A stretch of 64,000 nt of DNA, from contig JADCHX010000002.1 of the NCBI GenBank assembly GCA_020248265.1, forward strand, positions 248,001 to 312,000. Reading direction: 5' to 3'. Made by a program: the position numbers and the translations under genes. Below, piece after piece: positions 38,024 to 48,932 of this stretch (within the stretch, counting starts at the first letter, position 1; each line of letters begins with the position of its first letter). The notes under the pieces are model-generated. The model made no database searches and was not told the DNA's origin. It worked only from the letters and a program-made list of their open reading frames with translations. The DNA comes from Rhodocyclaceae bacterium. Its GTDB lineage: Bacteria > Pseudomonadota > Gammaproteobacteria > Burkholderiales > CAIKXV01.

Positions 38024-40333
38024 ATGAACAGCCCCCTCGACGTATCTCTGTTCGCGCGCGCCGCCAAGCCGATCACCAGCTATCGCAAGTACTGGGCTGC
38101 CCGCTTCGGCACCGCGCCCTTCCTGCCGATGAGCCGGGCCGAGATGGACCAGCTGGGCTGGGACAGCTGTGACATCATCATCGTCACCGGCGACGCCTAT
38201 GTCGACCACCCCAGCTTCGGCATGGCGGTGATCGGCCGCACGCTCGAGGCCCAGGGCTTTCGCGTCGGCATCATCGCGCAACCGGACTGGCACAGCGCCG
38301 ATCCGTTTAAGGTGCTGGGCCGGCCCAACCTGTATTTCGGCGTGACCGCCGGCAACATGGATTCGATGATCAACCGCTACACCGCCGATCGCAAGATCCG
38401 CAGTGACGACGCCTACACCCCGGGCGACATCGGCGGCAGGCGCCCGGACCGCGCATGCACCGTCTACTCGCAGCGCTGCCGCGAGGCCTACAAGGATGTG
38501 CCCATCATCATGGGTGGCATCGAGGGCAGCCTTCGCCGCATCGCGCACTACGACTACTGGCAGGACAAGGTGCGCCGCTCCGTCGTGGTCGATGCCAAGT
38601 GCGACCTGCTGCTCTACGGCAATGCCGAACGCGCGCTGGTCGAGATATCGCATCGACTCGCCGCGAAGGAGCCGGTGGCACAGATCACCGACGTGCGCGG
38701 CACCGTCTTCATCCGCCGCAGCACGCCCGAAGGCTGGTTCGAGATCGATTCGACCGAGGTGGACCAGCCCGGGCGCGTGGAAGACCACATCAACCCTTAC
38801 ATGACCACCGCCGAGCAGGCGCAGGCACAGGGCGCGACCTGCACCCAGTCGGAGGGCGCGCCGCCCGCCAGTGCTGGCGGTGGCACCCTGCCCGCCGGGA
38901 CCCAGCGTCTGAACTTCGTGCCCAACCCCGCGCTGGCTGCGCGACGCAAGCTCCCGCCGCGCAGCCGCACGGTGATCCGCCTGCCCTCGTACGATCAGGT
39001 CAAGTCAGACCCGGTGCTCTATGCCCATGCCAACCGCGTGCTGCATCTCGAGACCAACCCGGGCAACGCCCGCGCGCTGGTGCAGGCCCATGGCGATCGC
39101 GATGTCTGGGTGACCGAGCCCCCCATCCCGCTGACCACCGCCGAGATGGACCATGTGTTCGACCTGCCCTATGCCCGCAGCCCGCATCCGTCGTATGCCG
39201 ACGAGAACGGCAGCCACGAACACGGCACGAAGATTCCCGCCTGGGAGATGATCCGGTTCTCGGTCAACATCATGCGCGGCTGCTTCGGCGGCTGCACCTT
39301 CTGCTCGATCACGGAGCACGAAGGCCGCATCATCCAGAGCCGCAGCGAAGACTCGGTGATCCGCGAGATCGAGGACATCCGCGACAAGGTGGGCGCCTTC
39401 ACCGGCGTCATATCCGACCTCGGCGGCCCCACGGCCAACATGTACCGCATCGGCTGCAAGAGCCCCGAGATCGAATCGGCCTGCCGCAAGCCCAGTTGCG
39501 TCTATCCCGGGATCTGTCCCAACCTCAACACCAACCACGGCCCCCTGATCCGCATGTACCGGCGGGCGCGCGCGCTCAAGGGCATCAAGAAGATCCTGAT
39601 CGGCTCGGGCCTGCGCTACGACCTGGCCGTAGAATCGCCGGAGTACGTGAAGGAACTGGTGCAGCACCACGTGGGCGGCTATCTCAAGATCGCGCCCGAG
39701 CACACCGAGCAGGGCCCCCTGTCGAAGATGATGAAGCCTGGCATCGGCACCTACGGCCGCTTCAAGCAGATGTTCGACCGGTTCTCCGCCGAGGTGGGCA
39801 AGAAGCAGTACCTGGTGCCGTACTTCATCGCGGCCCATCCGGGCACCGCCGACGAAGACATGATGAACCTCGCGCTGTGGCTCAAGCACAACGGCTTTCG
39901 CGCCGACCAGGTGCAGACGTTCTATCCCAGCCCGATGGCCACGGCCACCGCGATGTACCACTCGGGCCGCAACACCTTGCGCAAGGTTCGCCGCGAGGCC
40001 ACCGCCGAGGACGCCGTGGATGTCGTGCGCGGCGAGCGCCGCCGGCGCCTGCACAAGGCCTTCCTGCGCTACCACGACCCGAACAACTGGCCGTTGCTGC
40101 GCGAGGCGCTCAAAGCCATGGGCCGCGCCGACCTCATCGGCAACGGCAAGCACCACCTGATTCCCACCTTCCAGCCCGCCGCCGACGGGCACTACGTCTC
40201 GGCGCGGCGCAAGAACTCGACGCCGGGCGGCCAGCCTCAGCGGGGGCGCCTGCTCACGCAGCACACCGGGCTGCCGCCGCGCGCGACCGGCGGCGGCAAG
40301 CCGGCTCCCGGGAATCGTCGCAAGCGAGGCTGA
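38024..40333 (+). CDS. ygiQ: YgiQ-family radical SAM protein
   Basis: A 769-aa UPF0313 protein. The N-terminal domain contains [17 protein letters not shown], and the radical SAM cluster cysteines are C420, C424 and C427 (CFGGCTFC). It also has the second cysteine group [15 protein letters not shown]. The C-terminus is basic and low in complexity. The biochemical reaction of the family is not established. The ATG at 38024 opens [20 protein letters not shown], the conserved start. Confidence 0.93.
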   Translation: MNSPLDVSLFARAAKPITSYRKYWAARFGTAPFLPMSRAEMDQLGWDSCDIIIVTGDAYVDHPSFGMAVIGRTLEAQGFRVGIIAQPDWHSADPFKVLGRPNLYFGVTAGNMDSMINRYTADRKIRSDDAYTPGDIGGRRPDRACTVYSQRCREAYKDVPIIMGGIEGSLRRIAHYDYWQDKVRRSVVVDAKCDLLLYGNAERALVEISHRLAAKEPVAQITDVRGTVFIRRSTPEGWFEIDSTEVDQPGRVEDHINPYMTTAEQAQAQGATCTQSEGAPPASAGGGTLPAGTQRLNFVPNPALAARRKLPPRSRTVIRLPSYDQVKSDPVLYAHANRVLHLETNPGNARALVQAHGDRDVWVTEPPIPLTTAEMDHVFDLPYARSPHPSYADENGSHEHGTKIPAWEMIRFSVNIMRGCFGGCTFCSITEHEGRIIQSRSEDSVIREIEDIRDKVGAFTGVISDLGGPTANMYRIGCKSPEIESACRKPSCVYPGICPNLNTNHGPLIRMYRRARALKGIKKILIGSGLRYDLAVESPEYVKELVQHHVGGYLKIAPEHTEQGPLSKMMKPGIGTYGRFKQMFDRFSAEVGKKQYLVPYFIAAHPGTADEDMMNLALWLKHNGFRADQVQTFYPSPMATATAMYHSGRNTLRKVRREATAEDAVDVVRGERRRRLHKAFLRYHDPNNWPLLREALKAMGRADLIGNGKHHLIPTFQPAADGHYVSARRKNSTPGGQPQRGRLLTQHTGLPPRATGGGKPAPGNRRKRG

Positions 40334-40364
40334 ATGAAAAGATGCCCGGGCCGGCGCCTCGCAT

Positions 40365-42353
40365 TCACCAGCGCACCCGCGCCGCCCTCGACTCGATCCG
40401 CTGCGCGTCTTCCTCCAGCAGCAGGCCGGACTTCACCATGCCGTCAGCGACTGCCCGTACCCGCGACAGGTAGGCCTCCGGCGTCTGGTAGCGCTCCGAC
40501 AGCGACGGCCTGGGATCGCCGAAATCGCGCCGCTGGTCGGCACGCCGCAGGAACGGCACGATGCTTCCATCGAGGTAGCACAGTTCGCCCGGCGTACCGG
40601 ACGCCGCGCCGCGCACGCCCCAGCCCATGCTGGTAGCCACCGGTACCGCCTGCTCCGGCACCCGCAGCCCGCCGATCTCGTTGCCGTCGGCATCGACCTG
40701 GGGTACCCGCACCGGGTAGTCGCCAGCCAGGACGCCGGGCAGCCCGCCGGCGAACCGGCCCTGCGCGAAATCGGGTCCGTAGTCGAAGCGCCTCTTCGGT
40801 GCCGGACCGGTCGCCTTCTGCACGCCGGGCAGGTTCGGAAAACGCCAGCGCGACGCCGCCACCAGCGTGCCATCGGAGAGCTTCGGATAGGCCGACGCCG
40901 GCGGCGGCGTGCCGTCGCGTACCCAGCGGTCCATCGCCAGCAGCAGGTTGCGCAGCAGCGGCCGCGGGTCGATGGTGTTGGGCGGCAGTGCGCACACGCC
41001 CGGCGGCATGGTCGCACCCATGATGTGCTGCGTGCCTGCGAAGTGGTAGACGCGCACATCGTCTGGCAAAGCTCCATCGCGCTGGCCGGTGGGGTCGGTC
41101 GTCACCAGCGACTGACCGCTCTGCCAGTACTCGATGCCGGTGGTCGTGTGGACCACCTTCGGGCAGTTGTTGCGCGCCCGGCACCGGTTGAGGATGCCGT
41201 CGACCCGGCCGCCGAACGGATCGGTCTCGTCCTGGTAGGCAAACGGAAACGTGGTGTCGGGGAAGCCGAGGAAGCCGTACCCGATGTCGGTCATCCGGAT
41301 GGGCTGCGCGAAGCGCTGGTTCAGGAACAGCCGCGCCGTCGATATGTGCGGGTTGATGGCATCGAACACCTGTCGGCCGGCCTCGTCCTCGTTGAAGCCA
41401 CGCCAGGTGAAATCGCGCAGGTAGCGGCCGCTCTGCGATGCGCCGTAGGCCAGCGTGCGCTGCACGCCACCGGCGAGCGGGTTGGCTTCGCTGCGGTCGT
41501 GGCGCAGGAAGGAAACCAGGTCACGCGTCGCCGCGAAGCCGATGCCGGACACCGGCGGGTTTTCTGCCGGATAGACGAACTGGTAGAGCACGCCGAGTTC
41601 GAACGGCGTACCCGAAGGCAGCAGGCGGATCGAACGGTCGCCCGAGTACTCCCAGGCCCCCGCGGGGACCAGCGCGGGCTCGTCAGCATTGCGAACGCGC
41701 CGGTAGAGCTTCGCCCGCGCCGGGTCGGTCGATGCCGGGCGGAACGTGAGCGGCATCGTCATCGCGTTGCGGGTGTTCGGCAGCAGTTCGTCCCAGACGT
41801 CCTGCGCCAGCCCCGGTGCCGAGGGCACCTGGATGCGCAGCGCCCCACCCGCCGCCGGCAACTGGTGGATCCAGCCACTCCACACGACGGTGATCCCCTG
41901 CCGCATCAGGAAGCCGTTGCCGAGGTCGTCCGGCTTCAATGGGTTGTTGGTGTCACTGCCGTCGTTGAAGTCGCGCAGTGCGCGCTTGTTGCCACGGTTG
42001 TTCACGTCGTAGAGCAGCGCGCCGCTGCCTTTGGCGAGATCGACCGGCTTCAGTATGTCGAGGTCGGACACGTACTCGACGCGGCCGCGGGCGTTGCGCG
42101 GCGCAAGCGCGATGTCGACGATGTCGCGGTTGAGCGGATGGACCGGGTCGAGTTCGCCATGGAAGCGCCCGGTGATGCGCTCGTATGCACCGACGGTGCC
42201 GAACCCCGGGCCCGGGATCACGTCGCGCCGCACGATCTCGATGCGGGTGACTTCGGCACGTGCGGGCACGGGCAGGCCCGGCAGCGCCATTGCACCCAGC
42301 AGTGCCGCAGCCCATACGGCCGGTACCCCGGCCGCCGCTCTCGCATTTCCCAT
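40365..42353 (-). CDS. Large secreted alpha/beta-hydrolase domain protein
   Basis: A 662-aa protein with a signal peptide ending near VPARA-E, and GGAGG 5 nt before the ATG at 42353. The nucleophile elbow is GASQSG in LAYGASQSGRYLRDFTWRGF. Other conserved pieces are AYERITGRFHGELDP and DVNNRGNKRAL, typical of the alpha/beta hydrolase domain family PF20091-like proteins. It is probably a periplasmic or secreted esterase; the substrate is unknown. The next gene on the same strand upstream (80 nt) is a ketopantoate reductase-like enzyme. Confidence 0.85.
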   Translation of the reverse strand: MGNARAAAGVPAVWAAALLGAMALPGLPVPARAEVTRIEIVRRDVIPGPGFGTVGAYERITGRFHGELDPVHPLNRDIVDIALAPRNARGRVEYVSDLDILKPVDLAKGSGALLYDVNNRGNKRALRDFNDGSDTNNPLKPDDLGNGFLMRQGITVVWSGWIHQLPAAGGALRIQVPSAPGLAQDVWDELLPNTRNAMTMPLTFRPASTDPARAKLYRRVRNADEPALVPAGAWEYSGDRSIRLLPSGTPFELGVLYQFVYPAENPPVSGIGFAATRDLVSFLRHDRSEANPLAGGVQRTLAYGASQSGRYLRDFTWRGFNEDEAGRQVFDAINPHISTARLFLNQRFAQPIRMTDIGYGFLGFPDTTFPFAYQDETDPFGGRVDGILNRCRARNNCPKVVHTTTGIEYWQSGQSLVTTDPTGQRDGALPDDVRVYHFAGTQHIMGATMPPGVCALPPNTIDPRPLLRNLLLAMDRWVRDGTPPPASAYPKLSDGTLVAASRWRFPNLPGVQKATGPAPKRRFDYGPDFAQGRFAGGLPGVLAGDYPVRVPQVDADGNEIGGLRVPEQAVPVATSMGWGVRGAASGTPGELCYLDGSIVPFLRRADQRRDFGDPRPSLSERYQTPEAYLSRVRAVADGMVKSGLLLEEDAQRIESRAARVRW

Positions 42354-42433
42354 GTTCTCCTCCCCTGATCGTGGTCTTCCCCGGCTTCGACGAAGTCCGC
42401 CGCCCCTGGCCGGACGAGCCCGTACGGCGCCGG

Positions 42434-43408
42434 TCAGCGCGCGCGCAGCGACTGTCCCAGCCCGCGCAGCAGCGGCAGGATCGCATCCATCGTCGGCACC
42501 GGCACGCCGGCCTCGTGCGCGAACGCATGCACCTGGCCGAACAGCGCCTCGACTTCGATCGGCCGCCCCTGCAGCACGTCCTGCAGCATCGACGGACGCT
42601 GGCCCCAGGTACCGCGACGCGCGATCGTCGGCAGGTCCATCTGGCCGCGCAGATCCCAGCCGAGCGCGGCCGCAACCGCCAGCACTTCCTCCATCACCGA
42701 CACCATCTGGCCGCAGAGGTCCGGATCGGCCGCCAGCGCGCCCAGGTCGAGCCGTGTCAGCGCGGCGATCGTGTTGCCCGAAGCGTTCGACACCAGCTTG
42801 CCCCAGATGTCGCGCCGCAGGTCGTTCGACGCGCGCCCGTCGATGCCGCCCCGGCGCAGCATCGCGACTGACTGCTCCAGCCTTGCGCTGCTGCTGCCAT
42901 CCGGCTCGCCCAGGATGAAGTGGTTGCTGCCGACATGCGAGATCACGCCAGGCTCGACCAGTTCGCACGGGCAGTAGATCACGCAGCCGACCACGCGCTC
43001 GGGACGCACCTCGCGCCACAGCGCGCCGTCGGGGTCGAGCAGCGGCAGCGTACCGCCGGGCCCGGGCCGGCCATGCCGCCACCACCACTGGATGCCATTG
43101 AGCATGAACACTACGCTGCCGCCGGGCGCCAGCAGCCGCGCGATGGCTGCGGCCGCCCCCGGCACCGCATGCGCCTTGAGCGTCACCAGCACGAGGTCCT
43201 GAGGCGGCAGGGTTGAAGGATCATCGGTCGCCGCCGGCACCGCAGCCTTCAGTTCAGTGCCGCCCGATCGAAGCACCAGACCCCGGCTGCGCATCGCCTG
43301 CAGTTGCGGCCCCCGGGCCACCACCGAGATATCGTCTGCACCGGCTGCCAGCAAACGGGTCGCCAGGCTGCCACCGACCGCGCCCGCTCCGAACACGCAT
43401 ACCTTCAT
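42434..43408 (-). CDS. Ketopantoate reductase-like (ApbA/PanE family) enzyme
   Basis: A 324-aa NAD(P)H-dependent reductase from the ATG at 43408. The nucleotide motif GAGAVGG is in MKVCVFGAGAVGGSLATRLL, the catalytic lysine candidates are in VTLKAHA and WGKLVSNASGN, and the C-terminal helical domain has RPSMLQDVLQGRPIEVEALF, as in PanE. Many Burkholderiales carry several paralogs, so it may reduce a 2-keto acid other than ketopantoate. Confidence 0.85.
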   Translation of the reverse strand: MKVCVFGAGAVGGSLATRLLAAGADDISVVARGPQLQAMRSRGLVLRSGGTELKAAVPAATDDPSTLPPQDLVLVTLKAHAVPGAAAAIARLLAPGGSVVFMLNGIQWWWRHGRPGPGGTLPLLDPDGALWREVRPERVVGCVIYCPCELVEPGVISHVGSNHFILGEPDGSSSARLEQSVAMLRRGGIDGRASNDLRRDIWGKLVSNASGNTIAALTRLDLGALAADPDLCGQMVSVMEEVLAVAAALGWDLRGQMDLPTIARRGTWGQRPSMLQDVLQGRPIEVEALFGQVHAFAHEAGVPVPTMDAILPLLRGLGQSLRAR

Positions 43409-43525
43409 TGCACTCCCCCGTCTGTCGCGCGGTTCGCCCGATACGGGGACAGCGCGCTCAGCCGGGATTGTGCGCCCAGTCACGGCGGGCTGCGCAGCCC
43501 GCCGCAGGATCAGGGAGCCCTCAGT

Positions 43526-43552
43526 CAGCCCTCAAGCAGCCCTCAAGCAGCC
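43526..43552. repeat. Short 11-bp tandem repeat at the chemoreceptor stop
   Basis: Two full copies of CAGCCCTCAAG plus a partial third span the stop codon of the first chemoreceptor gene. It may alter the last codons by slippage; otherwise it is unremarkable. Confidence 0.7.
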
Positions 43553-45393
43553 TTCCGGTCGAGCCGTCTCACGCCCCTGGGCTTGCGCTGCTCGGTACCA
43601 CCCTCGTCCGCCAGGCAGAAGAAGGCCATCAGGCGCTGCACTTCATCGGCCCTGGCGCGCAGTTCATCCGACGTCGCCGCGAGTTCTTCAGAGCTCGCAG
43701 CGGCCTGCTGAGTCGTCGCATTGAGCTGGCCCATCGAATGGGTGATCTGCGTGACCGCATCGCTCTGCTCGGCCGATGCACCGGATATCTCCTGGACCAG
43801 CTGGCTGGTCTTGCGGATCGACGGCACCATTGCATCGAGCATCTGCCCCGCACGTTCGGCCTGCTCGACGCTCGATCGGGCCAGCGCCCCGATTTCCTGG
43901 GCCGCAACCTGGCTGCGCCCGGCGAGCTGGCGTACCTCGGCCGCCACGACCGCAAAGCCACGCCCGTGTTCGCCGGCGCGCGCTGCCTCGACAGCGGCAT
44001 TCAGCGCCAGCAGGTTCGTCTGGTAGGCAATGTCGAAGATCACCGAAATACGGTCGGCGATCGCCCGCATCGCCTGCACGGTCTCGGCCACCGCCTTGCC
44101 GCTCTCCTGCGCTTCCGTTGCGGCGATGGTCCCGATCTCGTCGGTCTTCGCCGCGCTGCGTGCGTTCTGTCCGACGGAATCGCTGATCTCCTTCAGCGAT
44201 ACGGCGGTCTGGTCGACGCTCGATGCCTGTTCGGACGCGGTCTGCGCGAGCGCCTGCGAGGTCTGCGAGACCTCGGCCGAAGACAGCACGACTGCACCGG
44301 CCGCCACGTTCACGTTGCGCACCGTCTGTGCAAGGTGCTCGACGGTGGTCGACAGCGCCTCGGACAGCCGCAGGAACGTTCCCTGGAAAGACCCGGTTTC
44401 GCCGACGGTCAGGTCGCCCGTCCGCAGGCGCCCGAGGCCTGCCTCCAGCGCTTCGAGCGGCTGCCTGACCGCATCCAGTGTATCGTTCATTCCGGCAACG
44501 ACCCGTCCGTAGTGACCGGCATGGCGGCCCGCATCCACCCGCGCATCCAGCCGGCCTTCCGCCGCTGCTGTGGACAGCCCGGTGGCATCTTCCACCAGCG
44601 TGCGGACGTTGCAGCGGACCTGCTCGAGCGATCGTGCGACCAGCGCCAGCTCGTCCTGGCCCGACGCGTCCACCGGCTCATCGAGGTCGCCGGCAGCGAT
44701 CCGATCCGCGATCGAAGCGAGCCCGGACATGCCCGCCGTGATACGACGCACGGTCTGCCTCGCGAGCCAGCCGATGCCCAGGCAGGCGAGCAGCGTCGCG
44801 AGCGCAGCAGCGGCGAGGACGAGGCGTTCCATGCTGCGGATACCCTCCCTGGCAGCGCCCACCCGAAGGTCGATGGACTTCGTGACTTCTTCGAACGCCT
44901 TGTCCGCGGTCCGGACAGCGGCCTTCAACGGCTCCATCGCCGCATTGCCTGCGGCAGGATCGCTGAGCCGGCCCGCCCGGATGCCCTCGTGGATGCCCTC
45001 GACCCCCTTCCGATACCCGGCCAGGCCGCCGCGCAACCGGTCGACGGTCGCCTTCTCTTCCACCGAAAGCAGCGGAAATGCGACGGCCAGGTGGGCTTCG
45101 GCGCCGTCCAGGGCCTTGCGCCACTGGTCCATGTACTGCGCAACGCGCTTGGCATCGGTGATGTTGAGGAAAAGGTCCTTCTCGTAGCGCCGGGTGTTGC
45201 CGATCCCGGACTGCGCGGCATCGAGTGCGCGCTGGGCAACGAGCTCGCCGTCGAGCAGCCGCCCATTGCGATCGGCCACGCCGCTCAACGCGACCATCAT
45301 CGCCACCGCGACGACCAGCAGCACTGCACAACTGATCGCGGAAAGCACCAACAACCGGGCACGGATGGTCATCGTCGAACGGACGCTCATCAT
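43543..45393 (-). CDS. Methyl-accepting chemotaxis protein (4-helix-bundle sensor)
   Basis: A 616-aa transmembrane chemoreceptor. TM1 is about 14-36 and TM2 about 191-211, with a periplasmic helical bundle between them containing [15 protein letters not shown], a pattern common in Burkholderiales receptors. HAMP regions follow, then a long coiled signalling domain with the hairpin tip [20 protein letters not shown]. The start overlaps the upstream receptor's stop (ATGATGA), so the pair is translationally coupled. The C-terminus is basic and has no CheR-docking pentapeptide that I recognise. Confidence 0.93.
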   Translation of the reverse strand: MMSVRSTMTIRARLLVLSAISCAVLLVVAVAMMVALSGVADRNGRLLDGELVAQRALDAAQSGIGNTRRYEKDLFLNITDAKRVAQYMDQWRKALDGAEAHLAVAFPLLSVEEKATVDRLRGGLAGYRKGVEGIHEGIRAGRLSDPAAGNAAMEPLKAAVRTADKAFEEVTKSIDLRVGAAREGIRSMERLVLAAAALATLLACLGIGWLARQTVRRITAGMSGLASIADRIAAGDLDEPVDASGQDELALVARSLEQVRCNVRTLVEDATGLSTAAAEGRLDARVDAGRHAGHYGRVVAGMNDTLDAVRQPLEALEAGLGRLRTGDLTVGETGSFQGTFLRLSEALSTTVEHLAQTVRNVNVAAGAVVLSSAEVSQTSQALAQTASEQASSVDQTAVSLKEISDSVGQNARSAAKTDEIGTIAATEAQESGKAVAETVQAMRAIADRISVIFDIAYQTNLLALNAAVEAARAGEHGRGFAVVAAEVRQLAGRSQVAAQEIGALARSSVEQAERAGQMLDAMVPSIRKTSQLVQEISGASAEQSDAVTQITHSMGQLNATTQQAAASSEELAATSDELRARADEVQRLMAFFCLADEGGTEQRKPRGVRRLDRKAA

Positions 45394-47552
45394 GCAACCT
45401 TTCTTGCAGTGCGTGCGCTGACTACATTGTCTCGCCGATGCCCCCGTACGGCAGCGGGTGCCGCGTCCGCAGCCAGGCGGAAGTACGCCATCAGGCTCTG
45501 CAGCTGCTCGGCCTGCGCCGACAGCTGCTCAGCGGTGGCCGAGAGTTCCTCGGATGCCGCTGCCGTCTGCTGGGTGCTCGAGTTCAACTGGCTCATGGCA
45601 TCGGAGATCAGCGTGACGCCCTGGCTCTGCTCGCCGGATGCCGCAGCGATCTCCTGTACCAGCCCGCTGGTCTTCTTGATCGACGGCACCATCGCCGACA
45701 GCAGCTTGCCGGCGCGCTCGGCCAGTTCCACGCTGGACCCGGCCAGCGTGCCGATCTCCTGCGCCGCGACCTGGCTGCGTTCGGCCAGCGTGCGCACTTC
45801 GGCGGCGACGACCGCGAAGCCACGCCCGTGTTCGCCGGCACGCGCAGCCTCCACCGCCGCGTTGAGCGCCAGCAGATTCGTCTGGTAGGCGATGTCGAAG
45901 ATCACGGAGATCTTCGTGGCGATCGACTTCATCGCATCGACTGTCTGCGCAACCGCCTGGCCGCCTGCCTCGGCCTCACGCGATGCCTCGGTGGCGATGC
46001 CGTCGGTGAGCGTCGCGCTCTCCGAGTTGCGCTTCACCGAGATGCTGATCTGGTGCAGCGAGGCGCTGGTCTGGTCGACGCTCGCCGCCTGCTCGGACGC
46101 AGCCGTGGACAGCGATTGCGAGGTTTCGGAGACCTGGCCCGAAGCCGAGGTCAGTTCATTGGCCGCGTTGCGGACCTCGGCGATCGTGCCGCTGACGGTC
46201 TCGATCAGATCGTTGAACTTGCCGCACAGCTCGGCATGGAAGCGCTCCTTGCCGTCGAGCGGGATGCGGTGCGTGAAGTCGCCACGGGTGGCTCCGTCGA
46301 CCGCGACGCCGATCTCTTCGGCCACGAGGGAGGCAGCCTTTGCGGCGGCCTCGGTGGCTGCCATCCGCTCGGCATCGTCGGCCTGCCGCTGCCGCAGGTT
46401 ACCCTGCATCGCCTTGAAGCACTTGAGCAGTTGGGCAGCCTCGTCGTTTCCGCTGTCGTCGATCGTATGATTCAGGTCGTTGGCTGCCACCGCATTGGCA
46501 GCATCGACCGCCAGTCCGAGCGGGCGCGTGACCGATCGGGTGATCGCGACGCCGAGTACGATGGCCAGCAAGCCCATGGCGCCAAGCATGCCGAGCAGGC
46601 TCGCCAGCTGCAGTTGCGTGGACTGCACGCGCTCGGACAGCAGGGTTTCCAGCGCGCTGGCGGTCTCGTCGATCGCCTTGTACTGCGCATCGACGGCCAC
46701 CGTGCCGGCCTTGAAATAGTCGCTGGCTGCCATGGTCGCGGTTCCAGGCTGCGCGAATTGTGCGTCGGCCAGCTTGAAGAACTTTTCTGCCTCGGCAGCG
46801 CTGGCGGCGCTGGTGCCTCCGATGATGCGCTTGACATCGGCGCTGATGGTGGTGGCCTTGCCGATCTGCATCGACGCACGACCATGCAGGTAGCGTGCCG
46901 CGCGCACGTCGAGGCCGATCAGGGTGCGCTCGCCATCTGTGACTTCCGTTGTAGACAGCATTGCCGCGCCACGCCCGCGCATCGTCGCCACCGACTCCGC
47001 GAGTCTGGGCAGGTGGTCGATCAGCGCGGTCATCACGTAGTAGCTCTCGGCGACCGGATCCAGCGACAGGCCTGACCCGTCCGCGATCAGGTCAAGGACC
47101 AGGAAGTTCCGTTCGATCAACGCAGTGTGCGCGGCGAAGCTTTCGGCCGCGGACAGGCTGCGCGCATTGACTTTTTCGCTGAGCGCCATCCAGCCGGCCT
47201 TGATCGCGGCCAGCTCGTCCGACGCGCCCGTATAGCCGGCTGCCGCGAGCGACGAACCAAGCTTGTCGAACTCGGCGTTGACGTCGGCAAGGCGGGCACG
47301 GCGGTCACCGTCCACAGACGTGTTTCCGCCGAGCAGCATGCCGGACAGCCCGCGATGAGCCTGCAGCTGGCGCTGCAGAGCCACGGCGCTGCGCGCGGGG
47401 CCCAGGCCTTCGGCTTCGGCGCGCGCCACCGCGATCTCGCCGTTCTTGTACTTGATCACTGTCATCAGTGGGACGGCGCACATCACCGCGCCAATGACCG
47501 CGAGAGCCGCGAACTTCTGCCACAATTTCAACGACCTGAGGGAGCTTTTCAT
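45390..47552 (-). CDS. Methyl-accepting chemotaxis protein (larger paralog)
   Basis: A 720-aa receptor. TM1 is about 13-33, a long periplasmic helical domain ([18 protein letters not shown], then [20 protein letters not shown]) follows, and TM2 is near 310-330. A HAMP domain and a cytoplasmic signalling domain end the protein; the hairpin region [20 protein letters not shown] is identical to the neighbour's. The sensor domains of the two receptors are unrelated. No cheA, cheW or flagellar genes are in the window, so they must use a kinase encoded elsewhere. Confidence 0.93.
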   Translation of the reverse strand: MKSSLRSLKLWQKFAALAVIGAVMCAVPLMTVIKYKNGEIAVARAEAEGLGPARSAVALQRQLQAHRGLSGMLLGGNTSVDGDRRARLADVNAEFDKLGSSLAAAGYTGASDELAAIKAGWMALSEKVNARSLSAAESFAAHTALIERNFLVLDLIADGSGLSLDPVAESYYVMTALIDHLPRLAESVATMRGRGAAMLSTTEVTDGERTLIGLDVRAARYLHGRASMQIGKATTISADVKRIIGGTSAASAAEAEKFFKLADAQFAQPGTATMAASDYFKAGTVAVDAQYKAIDETASALETLLSERVQSTQLQLASLLGMLGAMGLLAIVLGVAITRSVTRPLGLAVDAANAVAANDLNHTIDDSGNDEAAQLLKCFKAMQGNLRQRQADDAERMAATEAAAKAASLVAEEIGVAVDGATRGDFTHRIPLDGKERFHAELCGKFNDLIETVSGTIAEVRNAANELTSASGQVSETSQSLSTAASEQAASVDQTSASLHQISISVKRNSESATLTDGIATEASREAEAGGQAVAQTVDAMKSIATKISVIFDIAYQTNLLALNAAVEAARAGEHGRGFAVVAAEVRTLAERSQVAAQEIGTLAGSSVELAERAGKLLSAMVPSIKKTSGLVQEIAAASGEQSQGVTLISDAMSQLNSSTQQTAAASEELSATAEQLSAQAEQLQSLMAYFRLAADAAPAAVRGHRRDNVVSARTARKVA

Positions 47553-47715
47553 CGAGGGCCTGTCCTGTGCAATGCTGGAGCCGCCACGGTTGACTGACCG
47601 CGGAACGAGAGGGGGCCGAGTGCCTGCCAGACGTTCCGCAGGCGAACCAACCCGAGTGCCTCAGTGATAGCGGCAGCCCGGCTGAATCCTTGAGCGCGGC
47701 TACCGGCCTTTCTGA

Positions 47716-48363
47716 CTAACGGCCTGGGAACCCCATGCGCGCGAGCTGTCTTCCGTGCAAGCCGGACAGCATGATGAGCGCCATCGTCGCACCGACCAGT
47801 GCGAGGAACATGTCCCATTGCGTATCCCACGGATCGCCCTGCGTACCGAGGAAGGCCACTGCCTCGTCGCCGCTCGCGAGAGCGACCCACCATTCGATCA
47901 GTTCGTAGAATGCCGAGAACGCGAGGCAGAAGCAGACGACGAGAAACGGCAGCCAGCGACTGCCTGCCAGCGGCGAACGGCGCAGCAGCACCTCGCGCGC
48001 GACGATGGCTGGCGTGAAGCCCTGCATCAGGTGCCCGAGCCGGTCATAGTGGTTGCGCGCAAGGCCATAAGCGTCGCGTACCCAGTCGAACAGAGGGACC
48101 TCGGCATAGGTGTAGTGCGCACCGACCAGCAGCACCGCGGCATGCAGCGCGATCAGCACATAGGCAAGCGTCGTGAACCGGAAACGCGCGTAGATTCCCG
48201 GCAGCAGTAGCAGCACGACCAGCGCGGGCAAGGCCTCGAGCCACCAGGTGAGGCCATCCTTGGGCGCGATCGCCGACCAGGCCGTCACGGCCGCCACGGC
48301 CAGCCAGAGCAACGCGGGAACCGCAGGACCCGGTGGCGAAGGCGGTGTGCCCGGCACGCTCAC
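47716..48363 (-). CDS. DUF2238 (YjdF-like) membrane protein
   Basis: A 215-aa polytopic inner-membrane protein with about six hydrophobic segments. The family motif region reads RNHYDRLGHLMQGFTPAIVA and continues EVLLRRSPL, with FYELIEWWVAL and DPWDTQWDMFLAL later. The start is a GTG at 48363 overlapping the queD stop (GTGA). Its function is unknown; linkage to queD by overlap is notable, but no functional tie is established. Confidence 0.85.
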   Translation of the reverse strand: MSVPGTPPSPPGPAVPALLWLAVAAVTAWSAIAPKDGLTWWLEALPALVVLLLLPGIYARFRFTTLAYVLIALHAAVLLVGAHYTYAEVPLFDWVRDAYGLARNHYDRLGHLMQGFTPAIVAREVLLRRSPLAGSRWLPFLVVCFCLAFSAFYELIEWWVALASGDEAVAFLGTQGDPWDTQWDMFLALVGATMALIMLSGLHGRQLARMGFPGR

Positions 48364-48815
48364 CGGGCACCCGGCCCGGCATCCGCCCAGGCATTCGGCG
48401 TTTCGTACAGGCGTACCCGCGACAGCACGACGCGCGCCCCGTAGCGAGCGGCGAGCGCCGCCTGCAGCAGATCGAAGGCAGTCGCTGCCAGATGCTCGGC
48501 CGTCGGCGGCTGCTCGAATTCGACGGTCCGGTGGCCAGGCAGCGTCGCCAGGAAATCGACAACCTGCCGATCGTGCTTCCATGCAAGGAAGGCGTGGTCC
48601 CATGCTTCGACCACGGTGCGATTGGCGATCGCCTTGACCTCGGAGAAGTCCGCCACCATCGCCTGATCCGGCGCTCCGTCGACATCGACCAGCGCGCCCA
48701 CCACCGTGATCTCCAGGGCATAACGATGTCCGTGCAGGTGACGGCACTGGTTGGCATGATGGGGAATGCGGTGCCCGGCGTCGAACTCGAGCCGTCGGGT
48801 GATGGTGACCACGCG
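48360..48815 (-). CDS. queD: 6-carboxytetrahydropterin synthase QueD-like
   Basis: Converts dihydroneopterin triphosphate to 6-carboxy-tetrahydropterin in queuosine synthesis. It is 151 aa if started at the GTG at 48815 (GAGG 8 nt upstream), giving MVTITRRLEFDAGHRIPHHA, the family start. Zinc histidines are in FDAGHRI and HLHGHRY, with the catalytic Cys in NQCRHLHGH. An ATG at 48878 would add a 21-residue extension not seen in the family. No queC or queE is nearby. Confidence 0.85.
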   Translation of the reverse strand, partial: RVVTITRRLEFDAGHRIPHHANQCRHLHGHRYALEITVVGALVDVDGAPDQAMVADFSEVKAIANRTVVEAWDHAFLAWKHDRQVVDFLATLPGHRTVEFEQPPTAEHLAATAFDLLQAALAARYGARVVLSRVRLYETPNAWADAGPGAR

Positions 48816-48932
48816 TGTCGCCTCGTGTCGATTATGGCGATAGTCTAGCAGGGCCATCGCAGGACGGAAGTGCGCCACGGGCTGTGTCGCGCTATGATTG
48901 ATGGTTTACCTCGATTTCCAACACGCCCACTC

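Noticed and set aside
48816..48932. Possible lysine riboswitch before lysC
   Set aside because: The gap is only 117 bp and shows none of the helices or conserved core of a lysine riboswitch.
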